NCBI GenBank assembly: GCA_014384665.1 | Contig: JACNFI010000016.1 | Coordinates: 1-7,788, forward strand | DNA: 7,788 nt | Direction of reading: 5' to 3' | Source: Candidatus Cloacimonadota bacterium | GTDB taxonomy: Bacteria > Cloacimonadota > Cloacimonadia > JGIOTU-2 | Shown here: positions 1 through 6,653 of the stretch, piece by piece | Layout: each line of letters begins with the position of its first letter | Position numbering within the stretch: position 1 is the first letter of the stretch | Translations under genes and position numbers: made by a program | Notes under the pieces: generated by a model | The model's input: the letters and a program-made list of their open reading frames with translations, nothing else | Databases searched by the model: none | What the model was told of the DNA's origin: nothing

Positions 1-295
1 TCCAATGTCCCTTTATCCAAACCCATCCATGTGGAGTTTTCTTCCAGTAGCCTGCCACCCAAAAGCGGCCAGCTGACGCTTTTTTCCAGTGTCCTTGTAC
101 CCATACATAACGATGATGTCTGCGACTCCATTTCCAATGTCCATGAATCCATACTGCATAAGGATAAGATCTTACAGGTTTAATTTCTACAACCAATTCT
201 GGTGGCGGATTAGGAATATAAATTGTACATGCTTCCAACAAAGTAAAAGCAACAATCACCAGAATTATTTTGCTTAATCTTTTAACCAATCGCAT
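1..295 (-). CDS. WXXGXW-repeat lipoprotein, N-terminal part (runs off the left edge)
   Basis: Reading the minus strand from an ATG at 295 gives an open frame to the window edge, 98 codons without a stop. The protein begins MRLVKRLSK, then a hydrophobic stretch (IILVIVAFTLL) ending in LEAC with Cys23. This is a plausible lipoprotein signal peptide, although Glu at -2 of the lipobox is unusual. After a Pro-rich linker (PNPPPE) come four copies of W-x-x-G-x-W: WIHGHW, WVQGHW, WVAGYW and WIKGHW, spaced about 16-17 residues apart. This matches the WXXGXW (YXWGXW) repeat family of small exported proteins, whose function is unknown. An AGGAGG site sits four bases upstream of the ATG and fixes the start. 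The predicted location is the cell envelope. The gene has no evident link to the amino-acid genes upstream of it. The plus-strand frame at 89-277 is a shadow of this gene. Confidence 0.85.
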   Translation of the reverse strand, partial: MRLVKRLSKIILVIVAFTLLEACTIYIPNPPPELVVEIKPVRSYPYAVWIHGHWKWSRRHHRYVWVQGHWKKASAGRFWVAGYWKKTPHGWVWIKGHW

Positions 296-442
296 ATCTC
301 CTCCTAAAACTTACAAAAATTTTGACAAATGATTTGTGGGAAAGGTTTAATTCTATTTTTTCTGTCTGAAGAAAGAAGATAGGCATAACCAATTGAAACA
401 AATATCTCTGAAAAACTTACTAAATTGTATGTATCCATAATT

Positions 443-1555
443 TTATAATTCTTTAAGGCTTAGCTCATCTAACCATCCAGCAGTTTTATTAAGTCTTCTT
501 TTAAAGAATTTTCCATAATTTCGTGGGTCTTTTGCCTGGTGATATTTGAAGTAAATTTCATCTCCAACTATTCCTACAATCTCTATTTTTCCTGTTCTAT
601 GAGACATAACATATCTGAATCTTTTACTATGACCATTCAGTTTCCTCTTTGCTTGTTCAACTATTTCATACCCTTTGTAGAGTGGTACTTGAAAGAATTG
701 TTTAACTCTCTTAACAGGTCTACATTGAAAAACATAATAAGGATTTATGCCTATGCTAACCAATCTGTTTTGCAGTTCAGCTAAAATATTTGGATCATCA
801 TTAACACCTTTCATAAGTACAGTTTGGTTATTTAAAATAACTCCAGATTTTAACAACTTGTTTATAGCAAAAATTGATTGTGTTGTAATTTCTCGTGGAT
901 GGTCTATCTGAGTGACTACATATATTCTTCTATCTGGCAATGAATATTTTTTAAATAATTTTCCAAGCTCTTCATCTTCAATAATTCGGTTAGGTAAATA
1001 TACAGGCACCTTACTGCCAAATCTTATGAAATTCAAATGAGGAATATAAGATAGTTTCTCTAAAAATTTTGCTATTATTCTTGTTGATAATACAAATGGG
1101 TCACCACCGCTTATAAGCACATTGTTAATTTCCTTATGTTCTTCAATATATTTAACTGCTATGCTAAATTTATGGAGTATTTCTTCTGAAGGTAATCCAA
1201 TCATTCTTTTTCTAAAGCAAAATCTGCAATATGAAGCACATCTGTTTGTGACAAGAATTAATGCTGTTTGAGAGTATTTATGTTGGAGTCCTATTAACTT
1301 TGTGTTTTCCTGTTCACCACTTGTATCATACGATCCAGAAAGATTCAATTCTTCAATTGATGGGATTACCATTTTCTTTAGTGGATCATAAGGGTCATCC
1401 CAATCTATCAATGATAAGTAATATTTGGAAACACGCATTGGATGCCTTTCTACGACTTTTTTAAGTTGTTTTACCTCTTTCTGTGATAGTTGAATATATT
1501 CCTTTAATTGTTCTATGGATGTTATATTATTTTTAAATTCTTTTTGCCATATCAT
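443..1555 (-). CDS. KamA-family radical SAM, PLP-dependent 2,3-aminomutase (probably not lysine-specific)
   Basis: A 370-residue protein of the lysine 2,3-aminomutase family. These enzymes move an alpha-amino group to the beta carbon using S-adenosylmethionine, a 4Fe-4S cluster and PLP. The radical SAM motif CxxxCxxC is Cys106, Cys110, Cys113 (CASYCRFC). SGGDP at 149-153 is the SAM-binding glycine motif. K323 in SHRTGK aligns with the PLP lysine of the GGGGK motif of lysine 2,3-aminomutase. The Asp following Cys in the CD motif, which holds the lysine epsilon-amine in the Clostridium enzyme (Asp293), is Arg279 here (CRPVKR). The region of the second Asp (VDAPGGGGK) reads YVMSHRTGK. Glutamate 2,3-aminomutase is known to replace both Asp residues, so an acidic or otherwise different substrate is likely. 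EpmB (EF-P lysylation) is less likely because it keeps the Asp. A GAGGAG ribosome site lies nine bases before the ATG. The gene stands alone between two intergenic gaps. Confidence 0.88.
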   Translation of the reverse strand: MIWQKEFKNNITSIEQLKEYIQLSQKEVKQLKKVVERHPMRVSKYYLSLIDWDDPYDPLKKMVIPSIEELNLSGSYDTSGEQENTKLIGLQHKYSQTALILVTNRCASYCRFCFRKRMIGLPSEEILHKFSIAVKYIEEHKEINNVLISGGDPFVLSTRIIAKFLEKLSYIPHLNFIRFGSKVPVYLPNRIIEDEELGKLFKKYSLPDRRIYVVTQIDHPREITTQSIFAINKLLKSGVILNNQTVLMKGVNDDPNILAELQNRLVSIGINPYYVFQCRPVKRVKQFFQVPLYKGYEIVEQAKRKLNGHSKRFRYVMSHRTGKIEIVGIVGDEIYFKYHQAKDPRNYGKFFKRRLNKTAGWLDELSLKEL

Positions 1556-1584
1556 AATTATTTACTCCTCTTATAAACGAGGTC

Positions 1585-1695
1585 TAACGGTTGCGGTTGA
1601 GCGACTCGCTACGTTTTACGGCAATCCCCGCGTCCGCGGGGATAGAAGTGCCGTTTACCGTTTTCCGTCAACCGTTTCGAGCTGCGCAACCGTTA
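1585..1695. repeat. GC-rich compound palindromic element (REP/MITE-like)
   Basis: This lies in the 284-bp gap between the dehydrogenase and aminomutase genes. Perfect 11-bp terminal inverted repeats, TAACGGTTGCG (1585-1595) and CGCAACCGTTA (1685-1695), enclose nested stems. ACGGCA (1618-1623) pairs with TGCCGT (1649-1654). ATCCCCGC (1624-1631) pairs with GCGGGGAT (1636-1643) across a 4-base loop. A small palindrome AGCGA-C-TCGCT sits at 1600-1610. The right arm repeats CCGTTT-like units at 1651, 1658, 1666, 1672 and 1691. The element is far more GC-rich than its surroundings and has no coding frame worth calling. It could be a non-autonomous mobile palindrome, an RNA structure in the transcript leading to the aminomutase gene, or a terminator/attenuator. 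The rest of the gap (1697-1839) is AT-rich and shows nothing clear beyond short weak dyads. Confidence 0.7.
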
Positions 1696-1839
1696 AACGA
1701 TACCCTATCTATTAATAAATTTGGCATTATGCACGCCCCTCAATTAATTAAGCTTTGGTTATTGTGTTTAATATATTTGAATTTTTTCAACTTACGAGGA
1801 AGGTTCATCTCAGGATTTAGATCCTTCTTTTTAAAGAAA

Positions 1840-3096
1840 TTATTTATGTCCTGTTTTAACAAATCTCTTTATCTCATCAATGCTCATATCCTTTAATCCT
1901 AATCTTTCCATTGTTCTACCAGTTTCAAAAAAGTCTATATTCAAGTCTTTTCTTAATGCTGATGTCGCTTGATAAATAAATGAATCTATCATAGGTGTGG
2001 GTATATTTAATTTCTTTCCAAGAGAAGATAATGGAACCAAACCTGTCGGGACATCTTCCCAGATGTATCTATGATTAATGCTTCCTGGACTTTCAATTCC
2101 TTTATAAGGTTTTGTATTTTGTATTGCTTCATATAAATCTGCTCCTTCTGAACCATAAGTCTGATACAACCATCTTCGAGCTGATATTACTTCCACACCC
2201 ATTGCTTCAGCAATTGCTATTCTCTCCTTATCAACATCTTCGATAATTGATGCAGCGTGTTCAGTTACTCCTTCTATATAATATTTAAAATCATGTTTTC
2301 TATCTATTTTAGTAGCATTAAGAATTGCAATAGGAACATGAAATATACCCCCTAAATTGCTCAAACTTGTTTTAAGAACATCATCGGTTGGAGTAAACTG
2401 TGGATATGCTTCCCCTACAAAATCCACTATATCTTTAGTTTTATAAGAAGGTATAGCAGCGATATTGACACTATTCTTTACACCAAGAATTCTCACAGAA
2501 CGAGGTTTTGTTCGTCTTGAAGCGTAGATGAATGTTTGAGCCTCTGCGATTGTTACATCTGGTAATTTCTTATCCTTATAATAATCATTTATAATTTTGT
2601 AAAATTCAATTGCTCCAAAACACCTTCCAGGATTTAATAAGATTATCTGTCCATCTTTTATATAAGGAGCACGCTTCTCAGCAATGTATTTGTGCCCTGA
2701 AGCAGGCACAACAACCATAATTATATCACTGTCATGGATTACTGCCTTAATATCGGAAGAAATTATATTTAGTTTTCCAAAAACCTGTTTAACCTCTTCT
2801 TCAAATAGTTCATCAGTCTGTGGGGTTAATGAATATTCAAGTCTTGTTCTGGTCTCCGGATGTTCTTTATACTCAAGAAATAAATCATTTATGTTTTCCA
2901 TACCTTGAGGAAATATATCTTCTTCCAAATCATAAGTATATCTTAAGTATATTCCTCCAAGTTGTTGAATACTATGAATGTTCTCTGGAGTTCTATTGTA
3001 AAGATTCACTTCATATCCAATTGCTCCGAGATAAGCAGCCATTGCACTTCCACCATGCCCTGCTCCTAAAACCGCAAATTTTGGTTTATTTGCCAT
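1840..3096 (-). CDS. NAD(P)-dependent octopine/nopaline (opine) dehydrogenase family protein
   Basis: A 418-residue cytoplasmic oxidoreductase. Family members reductively couple an amino acid to a 2-keto acid with NAD(P)H to form an opine, or run the reverse reaction. The N-terminal Rossmann fold shows G-A-G-H-G-G at 11-16, an acceptor loop NRTPE at 34-38, and VVVPASGH at 128-135 followed by LLNPGRCFGAIEF at 153-165, all typical of the family. The C-terminal helical domain carries the catalytic-type His in NLGGIFHVP (His253), then YIEGV near 273 and ERIAIAEAMGV near 291-301. Near the C-terminus it has the family signature EDVPTGLVPLSSLG (347-360). Compared with ordinary members (about 360 residues) there appears to be an extra segment at about 52-112 inside the nucleotide domain. 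AGGTGAGG lies four bases before the ATG. The gene is separated from its neighbours by gaps of 284 and 311 bp and probably has its own promoter. The exact substrate pair cannot be read from sequence. Confidence 0.88.
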   Translation of the reverse strand: MANKPKFAVLGAGHGGSAMAAYLGAIGYEVNLYNRTPENIHSIQQLGGIYLRYTYDLEEDIFPQGMENINDLFLEYKEHPETRTRLEYSLTPQTDELFEEEVKQVFGKLNIISSDIKAVIHDSDIIMVVVPASGHKYIAEKRAPYIKDGQIILLNPGRCFGAIEFYKIINDYYKDKKLPDVTIAEAQTFIYASRRTKPRSVRILGVKNSVNIAAIPSYKTKDIVDFVGEAYPQFTPTDDVLKTSLSNLGGIFHVPIAILNATKIDRKHDFKYYIEGVTEHAASIIEDVDKERIAIAEAMGVEVISARRWLYQTYGSEGADLYEAIQNTKPYKGIESPGSINHRYIWEDVPTGLVPLSSLGKKLNIPTPMIDSFIYQATSALRKDLNIDFFETGRTMERLGLKDMSIDEIKRFVKTGHK

Positions 3097-3125
3097 TTAG
3101 CCTCACCTTAAAGTTTGTTTTATTT

Positions 3126-3154
3126 AAAATATTTTTCCGTTCTTTTCTTCACAA
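3126..3154 (-). promoter_or_regulatory. possible sigma70-type promoter of the opine dehydrogenase gene
   Basis: On the minus strand TTGTGA (3154-3149) is followed after 17 bases by TATTTT (3131-3126). Each hexamer matches four of six consensus positions and the spacing is ideal. Transcription would start near 3119, about 23 bases before the ATG at 3096, leaving just enough room for the AGGTGAGG site. In such AT-rich DNA chance matches are common, so this is tentative. Its position between the hairpin-rich gap and the gene fits separate transcription of the dehydrogenase. Confidence 0.3.
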
Positions 3155-3168
3155 GCACTTCTTTTCAT

Positions 3169-3364
3169 GCCAGAGGCATCATGCCTAAGGTAGATCCGCC
3201 TCTGGCGGAGATCCTTCGGATTTCCGCACCATCGCTACTCCGACTTCTCAAAGATACCTTTTCTCCACATATGGAGATGTCATCGCTCTAACTAACGGTC
3301 ATATGCGACACGCTGTGCTTACGAATACCACCCAGCTTTCGCAAATAGATAATACCCGAAGTTA
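3169..3364. repeat. hairpin-rich intergenic segment in a 311-bp gene-free gap
   Basis: The gap 3097-3407 has no convincing gene but holds a run of short dyads. GCCAGAGG (3169-3176) pairs with CCTCTGGC (3199-3206). AGGCAT-C-ATGCCT lies at 3174-3186. TCCGCC-TCT-GGCGGA lies at 3195-3209. ATCC-TTC-GGAT lies at 3211-3221. TCTCCA-CATA-TGGAGA lies at 3262-3277. The first and third share bases and are alternatives. A second part begins with CTAACGGT at 3292, the same octamer that opens the palindromic element at 1584, and continues with GCG, CGCT and ACG blocks in similar order. The segment is GC-richer than the flanking genes. It looks like degenerate intergenic repeat sequence, probably one or two copies of palindromic elements, and may also end transcripts from the racemase gene. 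Confidence 0.5.
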
Positions 3365-3407
3365 CCTGAAAACTTCTGAATAGAAACAAAGTGTGTGCAT
3401 TTTGTTA

Positions 3408-4484
3408 TCAGTCGTTTTTAATCCTTTTCTCAATATATTTTGAATTCATTAAACGTAAGAGACCCATATAATCCATATTGAACTCAAGTAAATTACCAAC
3501 CTTGTAATTATTTGGATTATTTTTCAGATCAATAACGATCATATCAGATGTTGCCCCCACAAATTTAATATTTTTATCTGATGACCAAATATGTTTCTCA
3601 TCAACATCAAGTAAACCAAGATCAACAATAGCTCTATAAGATTTTTTCCCTAAATCATTTTCATTAAATTCATAACTCTTTCCTTCAATATTAGAGCCTA
3701 AAACACCTGTTGGAACACGAGATTTTTCAGTTAATTCAATTATTTCTGCAAACAATTTAAAAACATTATGTTCCATATCTTCAATAAAGGAATTATGGTA
3801 AACATCAGTTCCAAAAAATAAGCTTTCTCCGACACGAAAATGATTTATTCCTTTGGGAAGAGTATTATTGATAATTAATGGAATAACAACAGAACTTCCT
3901 CCTGAAACATATCGAATTTCTCTATTGAATTTTGCTTCTATCAATTGTTCATAAAGACTTAATTGTATTAATTTATCAGGATTTGGAAGAACACCATATA
4001 AACAGGAAAAATTTGCACCAATTCCAATAACTTCAATATTTTCTAATTTGAAAACTGTTTCATAAAATTTAATAAATTCATCTCTCAAAACACCTTCTCT
4101 TAATTCTCCCATCTCAATCATAATTATGATTTTGTGGTTTTTCCCTTGTTTTTTTGCAGCTTTTGATAAAGATTTTATCGTTGTAATTTCAGTGTTTAGG
4201 CTGATGTCTGAATATTTTATAACATTAGCAACATTTCGTTTGGATGGTGGTTTTATGTATATTGTCTCAATCTCATTATTGAGAAGTTTAATATTTTTTA
4301 AATTCGTTAATCTGGAATCACAAACCTGTTTTACTCCCAGTTTCAACAATTCGGTTAAATAAGTTTTATTTCCACATAAAACCTTTGAAACAACTGCCCA
4401 TTTAATATTATTGGATTCAAATATCTTATCCAAAAAATCATAATTATGTTTTAACTTATTAATATTCATTTCCAGGAAAGCCAT
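3408..4484 (-). CDS. PLP-dependent amino-acid racemase, alanine/ornithine racemase type (fold type III)
   Basis: A 358-residue cytoplasmic enzyme that should interconvert L- and D-forms of an amino acid. The N-terminal barrel carries the PLP lysine in WAVVSKVLCGN (Lys34). Further along are DISLNTEITTIKSLSKAAKK (93-112), IIIMIEMGELREGV (119-132), GIGANFSC (154-161), the phosphate-binding YVSGGSS (192-198) and HFRVGESLFFG (215-225). The C-terminal domain ends with GATSDMIVIDL and a YKVG...YIEKRI stretch. These blocks, in this order, resemble clostridial ornithine racemase (Orr) as I remember it, more than catabolic or cell-wall alanine racemases. L-to-D ornithine or a similar diamino acid is a reasonable guess, but specificity is not provable here. 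Its ATG overlaps the stop of the acetyltransferase gene by one base (TAATG), so translation is probably coupled. It is the last gene of the compact cluster. Confidence 0.85.
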   Translation of the reverse strand: MAFLEMNINKLKHNYDFLDKIFESNNIKWAVVSKVLCGNKTYLTELLKLGVKQVCDSRLTNLKNIKLLNNEIETIYIKPPSKRNVANVIKYSDISLNTEITTIKSLSKAAKKQGKNHKIIIMIEMGELREGVLRDEFIKFYETVFKLENIEVIGIGANFSCLYGVLPNPDKLIQLSLYEQLIEAKFNREIRYVSGGSSVVIPLIINNTLPKGINHFRVGESLFFGTDVYHNSFIEDMEHNVFKLFAEIIELTEKSRVPTGVLGSNIEGKSYEFNENDLGKKSYRAIVDLGLLDVDEKHIWSSDKNIKFVGATSDMIVIDLKNNPNNYKVGNLLEFNMDYMGLLRLMNSKYIEKRIKND

Positions 4485-4936
4485 TAATCAACCCCTTTTT
4501 TATATCTCATTTCCAAATATTTGCTAGTGAATCCAACTTTTTCATATAAAAATCTTGCTGGATTGTCTGGTTCAACGTGAAGTGCAATATCTCCGTCAGT
4601 CATCTCAATTGCTTTTTGCATTAGGAATTTTCCAATACCTTTTCCACGATATTTTTTATGGGTTGCAATATAAACCAGAATATTTTCTGGAATATACCAT
4701 TTCATTCCAGTGTAATTAATAACAGCGACTCCAACCAATTCATTATCTATTTTTGTTGTTAAAATCATTCCACCAAAAGAATGATATTCATTTAATGCAT
4801 AATCAACAGCTTTTAAAATATCTCTTTCAGGATCTCCAAATTGTTCAAGATTTTCAAACAAAAATTTTACAATTAATTCTTTCTCTTTATTGGATGGTTT
4901 TTTTGAGTAAGTATAGATATTTAGATTTTTTTCCAT
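4484..4936 (-). CDS. GNAT-family N-acetyltransferase
   Basis: A 150-residue single-domain acetyltransferase that would transfer an acyl group from acyl-CoA to an amine. The acetyl-CoA pyrophosphate loop is seen as YRGKGIGKFLM at 96-106 (R/Q-x-x-G-x-G/A), preceded by strand ILVYIATH at 86-93. The C-terminal motif NPARFLYEKVGF (125-136) is the usual end of the fold. The length is normal for the family. AAGGAGA lies about six bases before the ATG. The stop shares a base with the start of the racemase gene, and the ligase gene ends 108 bp upstream. The intervening stretch holds only a weak TTGAG/CTCAA dyad. The context suggests the target is the amino acid or conjugate handled by the racemase and ligase, either as a building step or as self-protection. 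The substrate is unknown. Confidence 0.85.
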   Translation of the reverse strand: MEKNLNIYTYSKKPSNKEKELIVKFLFENLEQFGDPERDILKAVDYALNEYHSFGGMILTTKIDNELVGVAVINYTGMKWYIPENILVYIATHKKYRGKGIGKFLMQKAIEMTDGDIALHVEPDNPARFLYEKVGFTSKYLEMRYKKGVD

Positions 4937-5044
4937 TTTTTGTCTCCTTCAAACGATTTATTTTAATAATACTACAAATTGCTTAACTCCTTTGCATTGT
5001 GTCCTATCTTTTTGAGTTCTATCTCAAGTCTGGGTGCTGTCATT

Positions 5045-6079
5045 CTAATACCTTCTGAAATCTGTTCCAGATATCTTTTTGTATGCCCACCTCGACATTT
5101 CATCCATCTTTTTTGTAGGAGTTAAATTGTATCTTATGGAAGCACTATGAACTAGCATGTCCATCAATTCTTTGAAACTCACATCATGGAAGTAAGCAGA
5201 CCTTCTTAGATAACTATCCTGCCCTAGACCTGGAAATAGGTTAATTTCTATCACATATAGTTTGTTTCTGTGTTTTCGAATATCTACCCTTGCTACATCT
5301 CTAGCGTTTATTGCTTCTGCAGTCCTCAAAGACAGTTCTCTTAAATCTTTTTGCAGATCTGTATTGGAAACAGGTGTTATTTTATCGAGTTCAGGGTCGT
5401 TTTTTATTTTTTCGTCAAGCAATTTTATTCCATCCCTAACGGGAATTATTATTTCAGCGTAGGCTGTTATTCTCCTGTCATCATTATATAACACATCAAT
5501 TGTATATTCCCTGCAATCTCCATCCCCTATGTATTCTTCCAGTATTACAGGCTGATTAAACCTGTCAAGCAATTCAATGACCACTTCTTCCAGTCTTTTT
5601 CTGCTTGTTGCAATACTTATCCCTGCACTGCATCCTAGACTGCGGGGCTTTGCCACTATTGGAAAACCGAGATAGCCATCTCTTATCTCCTCCAGAGAAT
5701 TGACAACATAATATTTTGAGGTAGGTATCTTGTTTCTGATAAAGCAGACCTTTGCTTTGTCTTTGTCCAACGCCATTTCAACACTTATCATTTCTGAGCC
5801 AACAAAAGCTATTCCAAGCTGGTTTAGAATATCTGAGACAAAGACCCGTTCACAACCTTCATTGAAGCACTCTCTCAGGCTAAGTACCATCGTCTTGTTG
5901 CTATCTTTGATTTTAATCAGGTTTTCATGGAGGCTATCTGGGTTTCCAGTGTGGATTAAATTCACTCTGTTGTCTGTTTCTTCAAGCGCAGCGCAAATCT
6001 CGTTTTCCAAGTCCTCTGTTCTCCAATTGTGCCAGTCATCAGATCTCTGAACAGCTCCGTTAAGAACTATTATGTTCAT
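5045..6079 (-). CDS. ATP-grasp ligase, D-alanine-D-alanine ligase-like
   Basis: A 344-residue ATP-grasp protein that should activate a carboxylate as acyl-phosphate and join it to an amine. AFVGSEMISVEMALDKDKAK (91-110) matches the Ddl YTGS...MDK block. VAKPRSLGCSAGIS (142-154) is the glycine-rich ATP loop. EEYIGDGDCREYTIDVL (181-197) follows. ARVDIR (263-268) and EINLFPGL (278-285) carry the Mg2+/ATP acidic and Asn residues. The N-terminal Ddl motif HGxxGEDG is not present; the place before the LGIAFVGS strand reads LSLRECFNEGCERVF. The partner amino acids are thus probably not two D-alanines, and this is unlikely to be the housekeeping cell-wall enzyme. The ATG overlaps the end of the second mutase frame by 20 bp, and a G-rich site (GGGGGG) precedes it. 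The start fits because the first strand (NIIVLNG) begins at residue 2. Base composition is clearly richer in GC than in its neighbours. Confidence 0.85.
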   Translation of the reverse strand: MNIIVLNGAVQRSDDWHNWRTEDLENEICAALEETDNRVNLIHTGNPDSLHENLIKIKDSNKTMVLSLRECFNEGCERVFVSDILNQLGIAFVGSEMISVEMALDKDKAKVCFIRNKIPTSKYYVVNSLEEIRDGYLGFPIVAKPRSLGCSAGISIATSRKRLEEVVIELLDRFNQPVILEEYIGDGDCREYTIDVLYNDDRRITAYAEIIIPVRDGIKLLDEKIKNDPELDKITPVSNTDLQKDLRELSLRTAEAINARDVARVDIRKHRNKLYVIEINLFPGLGQDSYLRRSAYFHDVSFKELMDMLVHSASIRYNLTPTKKMDEMSRWAYKKISGTDFRRY

Positions 6080-6653
6080 TCGTTAACCCCCCATTTAAGT
6101 ACTTTATTCTCTCTTTTTCAGGAATAGGTTTTTTAGTTTTTGAGTTGATAGTATAACATGCACCATTAATCATTGCTGTACAAATTTCACCTTTAGCATA
6201 TTTATTACCCTTAAGATCAGGAGCATCTAAGAGACCTATCTCCACAGCTTTACACAAAACTTTCGGCTCAATTAACGGGTCTTTAGAGTTTCCTAATGAT
6301 CTGATCGTATCGATGAGCAAATTGGCTTCAGATAATAATTCTTTTTTTCTGAATTGTACATCCGCATCTAAACTCATATCCGGAACACCCATTTTGTAAT
6401 TTTTTATAATTTGCTTAACCATTTTGCAACTTTCAATTATATCTTTTGGTTTTGCTATGTAAGAACCTTCACAATAGCCCACAACATGAACAATATCCGG
6501 GTCTAAATTCATAGCAAGATAAATAGAAGAGACAAGCTGACCTTTAGCCATATCAAGATCAGGCGGAAAGCTGAGAAGTCCGCTTCTTACCTGCCTGAAG
6601 CTTTTAAAATTTTCATCGTGCAGAGATTCGATTAATTCAATTTTTGCCAGCAT
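6060..6653 (-). CDS. cobalamin-dependent mutase, C-terminal part (glutamate mutase E-like), separated by a frameshift
   Basis: A 197-residue frame that continues the catalytic TIM barrel begun in the upstream frame. Residues 27-58 (LSFPPDLDMAKGQ through PDIVHVV) match the late barrel strands of glutamate mutase subunit E. Residues 111-180 (NLLIDTIRSLG, then KAVEIGLLDAPD, KYAKGE, PIPEKE) match its C-terminal region, where the clostridial enzyme has KAFETGVMDIP and KYNAGK in the same order. The ATG at 6653 lies inside the coding sequence of the upstream frame, and no proper ribosome site is seen in the 5-12 bases before it. The boundary falls mid-barrel and not between domains. Reading Lys348 of the upstream frame and then this Met gives a smooth join (DLQK then MLAKIELIES). 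I infer one 545-residue protein whose gene has lost a base or needs -1 frameshifting. An independently made subunit is less likely. Confidence 0.8.
   Translation of the reverse strand: MLAKIELIESLHDENFKSFRQVRSGLLSFPPDLDMAKGQLVSSIYLAMNLDPDIVHVVGYCEGSYIAKPKDIIESCKMVKQIIKNYKMGVPDMSLDADVQFRKKELLSEANLLIDTIRSLGNSKDPLIEPKVLCKAVEIGLLDAPDLKGNKYAKGEICTAMINGACYTINSKTKKPIPEKERIKYLNGGLTNEHNSS

Noticed and set aside
325..337. 13-bp palindrome ACAAAT-G-ATTTGT upstream of the lipoprotein gene as an operator or hairpin
   Set aside because: An A-T rich dyad of this size is expected by chance here, and no second copy or regulator gene is seen.
1624..1655. CRISPR array suggested by the type I-E-like core
   Set aside because: Only one unit is present, with no second repeat or spacer nearby, and it is embedded in a larger palindrome.
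1812..1838. Terminator after the opine dehydrogenase
   Set aside because: AGGAT/ATCCT and TTCTTT/AAAGAA are short AT-rich dyads, and on the minus strand neither is followed by a T run.
1591..1896. 101-residue plus-strand open frame over the palindromic element
   Set aside because: It reads through inverted repeats and the 3' end of the dehydrogenase gene, with no recognisable domain or start signal.
2820..3188. 122-residue plus-strand open frame
   Set aside because: It lies mostly antisense to the opine dehydrogenase, has no ribosome site, and its composition is that of a shadow frame.
3370..3407. Terminator after the racemase
   Set aside because: AACAAA and TTTGTT could pair across a 10-base loop, but the stem is all A-T apart from one pair and the T tract is broken.
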